This document shows, one piece after another, positions 30,309 through 35,100 of a DNA stretch of 35,100 nt. The stretch lies in contig JAKOXM010000109.1 of NCBI GenBank assembly GCA_029781095.1, positions 1-35,100 on the forward strand, read 5' to 3'. The stretch is from Bacteroidota bacterium (GTDB lineage: Bacteria; Bacteroidota; Bacteroidia; Chitinophagales; Saprospiraceae). How positions within the stretch are numbered: position 1 is the first letter of the stretch; each line of letters opens with the position of its first letter. The notes under the pieces are model-generated. The model ran no database searches. It was not told where the DNA came from and saw only the letters and a program-made list of their open reading frames with translations. The position numbers and the translations under genes were made by a program.

Positions 30309-33218
30309 ATGAAACGAAACCACGATATGATACGAAGCGCCCTGTATACCCTCCTGACCACAGCCATTACCTGTCTTTCGGCGCATGCGCAGATTACACC
30401 TGCCTGCCCCAATTCTTCCGTACCCGGTTCCAGTCTTTGTGAGTCGAGCTGCGTTCTTTGCAACATCGACGGTTACACCGGCATAAACAATGGCTCTTCC
30501 TCGAATGGCGACAACATTTGCGGCCAGATTGTATTGCAAAACCCGAACTGGTACGGGTTCATCGCCGGTTCCTCTGAAATCGGTTTCAGCATCACCAACA
30601 GCAATTGCAATTATGGTTTTGGCCTTCAGGCGGCTATATTCCAGTCATGCGGCGAAGATGCACTGATCTGTAATCCGGGTACGGGCATGTCGGGTGTTCC
30701 GGTCGATATCGCGTACTTCCAGTTCGAGCCGGGCCAGACCTACTACCTGATGATCGACGGTTTTACCGGGGATGTGTGCAATTTCGGCATCGAAGTTACA
30801 TTCGGCTCCGTCAGCCTGCTTCCGCCCGGACAACCGCTCCAGCCGCAGGGCCCGAAATATATTTGCCCGGGTGCTACCGCGACCTATTCCATCCCGGCCG
30901 TTCAAAACGCAGGATACTATGAGTGGACGACACCGCCCGGGAGTCATATTAACGGGAGTTCTTCCAACCATATTCAGATACCCGGTACCGCGGGCGAACA
31001 AATCACAGTCACTTTCGGGTTGTCAGGCGGCAACATTTGCGTCAGGGCAGGCAATGTATGTTATCCTGTTTCGGGCTCTGCCTGCCTGAGCGTGACCAAT
31101 CAAGCCTTGCCGGTTACTGTGTTGCCGGAGGAAGTGCTTCCCGATTATGAACTGCCTTATATCTGGGAACAGCCACCGTATACAACCATATCGTCGCCGA
31201 TTGCCGTCATCTTGAATTCCACTGGGCTGAAATCGTACCTCGGCTGTGACAGTACCGTACGGCAAACGGTTAAAGTGATATCCTCCGGAACCTCCAAAGC
31301 CTTTGGCAAAGTCTATAATGACTTGAATAACAATGGGGTGCAAGACCCGGGCGAGTCCCTGTATTTAGGCAAGGTCACGCTTCAAACATCAAACGGCCAG
31401 ACGGTAACTTCGAACAGTTTCGGCTCCTACGCATTTGCCGGCATGTCGCCCGGCGATACGATACGGGTCGTTTCACCCTTTCCGAATGGTATTGCAAACC
31501 CGCCGTTTCAGATTTTTACCACCGGTCTTGACATGGGGGTGCCGGTCGATTATGATTTTGGTATCTATTTCCCGCCCCCGCCGTCAAATACCGCATACGG
31601 AATTGTATACAATGATCTGAATAACAATGGTATGCAGGATGCAGGGGAATCAGCTTATACCGGAGGGGTTACATTGCAAAAAACCGGTGGCCAGACGACG
31701 AGCTCCGACATAACCGGTCAATACAGTTTTGACAACATGCTGCCCGGCGATACGATACGTGTGACCGTTTTGCCCGGAATCGCCAAGGCAAATCCTGCCT
31801 TTCGGGTATTTGGCGGCGGATGGCCTCAGACGTATTCATTCGGTATTGCCAAGGCCGATATGGCTTCAGGCCTGGTTTACAATGACCTGAACGACAACGG
31901 AATACAAGACCCCGGCGAGCAACCTTATACCGGGGGCATACTGCTTAAATCCTCCTCCGGCTTTTTCTCCACGTCCGACGTTGATGGTGTATTTGAATTC
32001 GACGGTCTGGCAACAGGCGATACGATCTATGTGATACCACCTTTACCCGGCGTGACGGTGCATCCTGCATTCCTGATCTTCGATCCGAATATGCCGGATG
32101 GATACGATTTCGGGCTTACTTTTCCGCCGGGTAACGATCTCTCCATTGATCTGGGCAATTTCAATCCTTTCAGGCAGGGGTTTCATACGAATGTGTATAT
32201 CACGGCACGTAACAAACTTCCTTTTACAACACCTGCCGCTGCCGTGAGCGTCACGCTTCCCAACTTCCTCGAATTCGGGGATGCAATACCTGCGCCGCTA
32301 TCGACTTCCGGCGGCGTACTCAACTGGGATTTGGGTTCCCTGTCTCCCTATGAAGTAAGGATAATCCATTTTCAAGTGTACACTGCATTGGCTACGCCCA
32401 ACAGTACGCCCGTCGTAATTCAATCCTCGATCGTCCCGATCGACAACGATCAGATCCCGGCGGACAATTTTTACAGCCTCAAAAGCATAACCACAGGCTC
32501 ATTCGACCCCAACGACAAGCAGGTAAGCCCGCGTTTCATAACGCCGGCGGTGCTCGCGGGCGGTGAGCCGCTCGAATACGTCATTCGTTTTCAAAATACA
32601 GGGAATTTTCCCGCTGATTTTGTAAAAGTGATTGATACACTGGGGAATACGGTGGATCCTTCCACATTCCGGTTCATTTCTTCCAGCCATCCCTGCACCT
32701 GGAAAATGACCGGTCACGGGGTTGTCGAGTTTTACTTTGAAAACATCTTCCTGCCCGATTCCACGAGCGACGAACCTGCAAGCCACGGTTTCGTCAAGTT
32801 CTCCGTTGCGCCGAAGAAGGACCTCCCGCTTGGCACATATGTAGAAAACTTCTGCGATATTTATTTCGATTACAACAATCCCGTTCGAACGAATACCGCC
32901 GAGACGCAGGTAGTCTACTTTGTTCCGGGAGAAGGGCTTGTGATACCCAACAGGCAACTCCTTGTGCGGCCCAACCCGGCTGCTTTTCACCTTTTCTGCG
33001 ACTGGCAACAGCCTGCCCCGGCAGACGGTCGTATCCGGTTGTTTGACGCCACCGGCCTGCCCCGGCTCGAAGCGCCGGTGGAAGCGGGCAACAAACACCT
33101 CAGCATCGATATTCAGTTGCTACCGCCGGGTTTGTATTTCGTGGTGCTGGAGGCAGGCAACGTGATGCTGGCAAACAAGGTTGTTGTTGTAAATCCGGAA
33201 AAACTGGGTACCAATTAA
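30309..33218 (+). CDS. Large secreted protein: SdrD-like repeats, DUF7619-like module, T9SS sorting domain
   Basis: A 969-residue exported protein with a signal peptide (about 1-27, ending SAHAQ). A Cys-rich beta domain follows (about 30-155), then a PKD-like region (about 180-260). Three SdrD-like beta-sandwich repeats begin near 331, 430 and 520. Each starts with a VYNDLNNNGxQDxGE-type calcium-binding loop and ends with GDTIRV or GDTIYV. A conserved module at about 730-865 (GSFDPNDKQVSPRFI, LEYVIRFQNTGNFPADFVKVIDTL, FCDIYFDYN-PVRTN) matches DUF7619. The last ~85 residues (VRPNPAAFHLFCDW ... PPGLYFVVLEAGN) are a T9SS type A sorting domain. It should be secreted by T9SS and held on the cell surface. 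ATG at 30327 is an alternative start. Confidence 0.9.
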   Translation: MKRNHDMIRSALYTLLTTAITCLSAHAQITPACPNSSVPGSSLCESSCVLCNIDGYTGINNGSSSNGDNICGQIVLQNPNWYGFIAGSSEIGFSITNSNCNYGFGLQAAIFQSCGEDALICNPGTGMSGVPVDIAYFQFEPGQTYYLMIDGFTGDVCNFGIEVTFGSVSLLPPGQPLQPQGPKYICPGATATYSIPAVQNAGYYEWTTPPGSHINGSSSNHIQIPGTAGEQITVTFGLSGGNICVRAGNVCYPVSGSACLSVTNQALPVTVLPEEVLPDYELPYIWEQPPYTTISSPIAVILNSTGLKSYLGCDSTVRQTVKVISSGTSKAFGKVYNDLNNNGVQDPGESLYLGKVTLQTSNGQTVTSNSFGSYAFAGMSPGDTIRVVSPFPNGIANPPFQIFTTGLDMGVPVDYDFGIYFPPPPSNTAYGIVYNDLNNNGMQDAGESAYTGGVTLQKTGGQTTSSDITGQYSFDNMLPGDTIRVTVLPGIAKANPAFRVFGGGWPQTYSFGIAKADMASGLVYNDLNDNGIQDPGEQPYTGGILLKSSSGFFSTSDVDGVFEFDGLATGDTIYVIPPLPGVTVHPAFLIFDPNMPDGYDFGLTFPPGNDLSIDLGNFNPFRQGFHTNVYITARNKLPFTTPAAAVSVTLPNFLEFGDAIPAPLSTSGGVLNWDLGSLSPYEVRIIHFQVYTALATPNSTPVVIQSSIVPIDNDQIPADNFYSLKSITTGSFDPNDKQVSPRFITPAVLAGGEPLEYVIRFQNTGNFPADFVKVIDTLGNTVDPSTFRFISSSHPCTWKMTGHGVVEFYFENIFLPDSTSDEPASHGFVKFSVAPKKDLPLGTYVENFCDIYFDYNNPVRTNTAETQVVYFVPGEGLVIPNRQLLVRPNPAAFHLFCDWQQPAPADGRIRLFDATGLPRLEAPVEAGNKHLSIDIQLLPPGLYFVVLEAGNVMLANKVVVVNPEKLGTN

Positions 33219-33258
33219 CTTTCAACTTCAATTCTACCAACCTATAATACGCTTTTCC

Positions 33259-35100
33259 ATGAAATCACTTCTCTCTCTTATAGCGCTGCTTGTCTGTACC
33301 CTTTCCCTGAACGCCCAATGGCAGCATGTGCTGGAAAACGACGGCGGACCCATGTTAGCCTCAGGAATTGCGCGCACGCCTGACGGCGTCATGTGGCTGG
33401 GTACCGAAAACGGCCTGTTCACCTCTGTAAATAATGGTACAACCTGGACGCGTCATCTTTCCATACCGGCCAACTGGAAAGTGAAAGCGATAAAGAATTA
33501 CGGCAGCGAAATTCTTGTTTTTGCCCTGCAACGACTTGACCCCTCCCATATGCGGGCCTGGCTGAACAGAAGTTTCGATGCCGGAGCCAACTGGGAAACG
33601 TCGCTCATAGACGTACCCCAACAGGCAAATCCTGAAATCATGTTCAGCACGGTTTTCAAATCAGACAGTGTGCTGTTCGTCCAGTTTGGCGACGGACTTT
33701 TCAAATCCGGCGATGCGGGGAAAACCTGGGAATTGTCGCTGGGAGGTTCGGAACTGTTGCAGAATTCTTCCGGCAACGACAGCATCATTGCCGCTACTTA
33801 CCGGACTAATTACAACGGTTATTTTTCATTGTACATTTCAAGGGACAAAGGAACGAGCTGGGAAAAACAGACCCTGCCCGGCCAAAATGCCGATCATGTG
33901 CGCGGCATACTGGTGCACAAAAACACCGTGCTGGCTGCCATGTCGAATCGAAAAATAGCGGTATCGGCCACTTATGGCAATTCCTGGGCAGGTGCAGACC
34001 TCACATCCGCCCTCGCAAGTCAGGGGAGTTTTTTCGACCTTCCGTCGAATTTTAGTTGGGATGAAGTATCGAATCGCCCGGTTGCCCAATTTAACGACCA
34101 GTTCTATTCCTCCACTAACGGCGGATTTAACTGGACATCCGTGACGCCCGAGCCTTTTTACTCCACCCGCAGTTTTTTGCCGGAAGGTAACAGGCTTTCG
34201 GCAGCGGGCACCTTCGGCTTCGCCACCCGGAACACCGCCGGCGCCCAACTGGTGGCAAGCAATTCGGGTATTTTCGCATCCTCGCCCACCGTCGTAAAAA
34301 CAATCGGCAACGAGATATACGCAGCGTTCAACACCGCGCTGTTCCGCTCGACAGACGCCGGCGCCAACTGGTCAAAATTTGACATTCCCCTGTTGCTCCA
34401 ACCCGGAGGCAAGCCCATTACAGACGTCGAGAAATCGGGCGATACCCTGTTTTTACTGACACAAAAAGGCCTGATCGTTTCGGTTGACAATGGAGTTAGC
34501 TGGCCGTCGGCTTATACCAAAATCGTTCATGGATACAGATTGATGTTCGGATTTCCGGGCGAGCTGTGGGTCCGGCAGGATTACAACAATGTAACAGTGC
34601 TGGACAGGCACAACCCAACTGTCAAGCTTCGGTATTTTACATGCCTCCTGAACAACCCCAGTGACCAGGCATTTGATTACCTTATACTACCCGACTCCAA
34701 CCTGATTCTCGCGCTCGGCTTTTCATACGGGAAAATATACGCTTCATCCGACAGCGGAAATACCTGGGTAGTGCGCAGCAATGCATTCAACAGTAGTTAC
34801 AAACCCTGGCATATCGGTATGCTGGGTTCGGGCAGGCTGCTCGCATACGGGCCCAACGGCAAGCCATATTATTCCGATGACGCGGGATTGAACTGGAACA
34901 CATCCAGCCTGGTTCCTTTAGACATCTCCGGCATTTCGCAGGTTGTCGAAACACCCGACGGGTTGTTTGCCACTTCCAGCCTCTACGGTCTGTTGAAAAG
35001 TGCTGATAACGGCCAAACCTGGGTGTACCCGTTGAATAATGCCCTTGGTGCAAATTTCAGCCAGATTGCTTATGCGCAGGAAATGGTCGGCGGAACCCCG
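33259..35100 (+). CDS. Secreted Asp-box (BNR/sortilin-like) beta-propeller protein, cut by the window end
   Basis: The first 614 residues of an exported protein that runs past the window edge. The signal peptide covers about residues 1-20 (LLVCTLSLNAQ). Eleven Asp-box-like turns of the form S-x-D/N-x-G-x-x-W are visible, for example SVNNGTTW, SGDAGKTW, SRDKGTSW, STDAGANW, SVDNGVSW, SSDSGNTW and SADNGQTW. These imply one or more BNR/VPS10-type beta-propellers, as in sialidases and sortilin-like proteins. No catalytic arginine triad was identified, so a binding role is as likely as hydrolysis. A C-terminal T9SS sorting domain is expected beyond the window. It follows the previous secreted-protein gene by 40 bp and may be co-transcribed with it. 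Confidence 0.88.
   Translation, partial: MKSLLSLIALLVCTLSLNAQWQHVLENDGGPMLASGIARTPDGVMWLGTENGLFTSVNNGTTWTRHLSIPANWKVKAIKNYGSEILVFALQRLDPSHMRAWLNRSFDAGANWETSLIDVPQQANPEIMFSTVFKSDSVLFVQFGDGLFKSGDAGKTWELSLGGSELLQNSSGNDSIIAATYRTNYNGYFSLYISRDKGTSWEKQTLPGQNADHVRGILVHKNTVLAAMSNRKIAVSATYGNSWAGADLTSALASQGSFFDLPSNFSWDEVSNRPVAQFNDQFYSSTNGGFNWTSVTPEPFYSTRSFLPEGNRLSAAGTFGFATRNTAGAQLVASNSGIFASSPTVVKTIGNEIYAAFNTALFRSTDAGANWSKFDIPLLLQPGGKPITDVEKSGDTLFLLTQKGLIVSVDNGVSWPSAYTKIVHGYRLMFGFPGELWVRQDYNNVTVLDRHNPTVKLRYFTCLLNNPSDQAFDYLILPDSNLILALGFSYGKIYASSDSGNTWVVRSNAFNSSYKPWHIGMLGSGRLLAYGPNGKPYYSDDAGLNWNTSSLVPLDISGISQVVETPDGLFATSSLYGLLKSADNGQTWVYPLNNALGANFSQIAYAQEMVGGTP

Overview
The window looks like a chromosomal segment from a free-living member of the Bacteroidota, most likely near Saprospiria or Chitinophagia. 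This rests on several signs. There is a type IX secretion (T9SS) PorE-like protein and a secreted protein with SdrD-like repeats, a DUF7619-type module and a T9SS C-terminal sorting domain. Promoters have the Bacteroidota -7 form TAnnTTTG, A-rich leaders lack Shine-Dalgarno sequences, and there are many lipoproteins and secreted proteins. GC content is moderate, by eye a little above 50 %. No rRNA, tRNA, CRISPR array, phage or intact insertion sequence was found.

Left part (1-9 kb): an accessory redox and regulatory region. It holds a DUF4386-like membrane protein, a membrane-anchored diheme cytochrome c, a class A flavin monooxygenase, a class C beta-lactamase-like serine hydrolase, an AraC-type regulator, a lipocalin-like lipoprotein, a monoheme cytochrome c lipoprotein, a possible 34-residue membrane peptide and a secreted helical protein of unknown function. 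Two gene-poor stretches (4.3-5.1 and 5.9-6.5 kb) contain REP-like palindromes, orphan promoter-like sequences and a probable gene remnant. A 19-bp sequence with exactly conserved spacing to the -7 box occurs in front of araC and again in front of the remnant. The promoter of the first gene matches the downstream half of this module.

Middle (9-16 kb): an ECF sigma factor; a TetR-alpha/beta hydrolase operon diverging from an SDR protein that lacks the catalytic Tyr and Lys; a second ECF sigma factor with a clear promoter and terminator; a second diheme cytochrome c preceded by four helically phased TGAAC repeats; and gatA.

Right part (16-35 kb): a possible PorN/GldN-like protein with a PorE-like OmpA protein; nadA with nine CCCGTAA repeats in its leader; a DUF1080 lipoprotein; a PA0069-type radical SAM protein; an O-antigen ligase-like protein and a TMTC-like membrane glycosyltransferase with TPRs; a Cys-rich lipoprotein; DAHP synthase-chorismate mutase; a GLPGLI-like secreted protein; an RhlE-like DEAD-box helicase; and two large secreted proteins, the second cut by the window edge.

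The most interesting non-coding signals are the duplicated AraC-linked operator-promoter module, the phased TGAAC array, three genes whose start codon lies exactly four bases after a -7 box (probable leaderless mRNAs), and 7/14-bp tandem repeats in the leaders of nadA, the DAHP synthase gene and rhlE. I did not find a clearly new multi-gene system. The best candidates for undescribed biology are the AraC-linked regulon and the cytochrome c - small peptide - secreted protein cluster at 7.0-8.8 kb.
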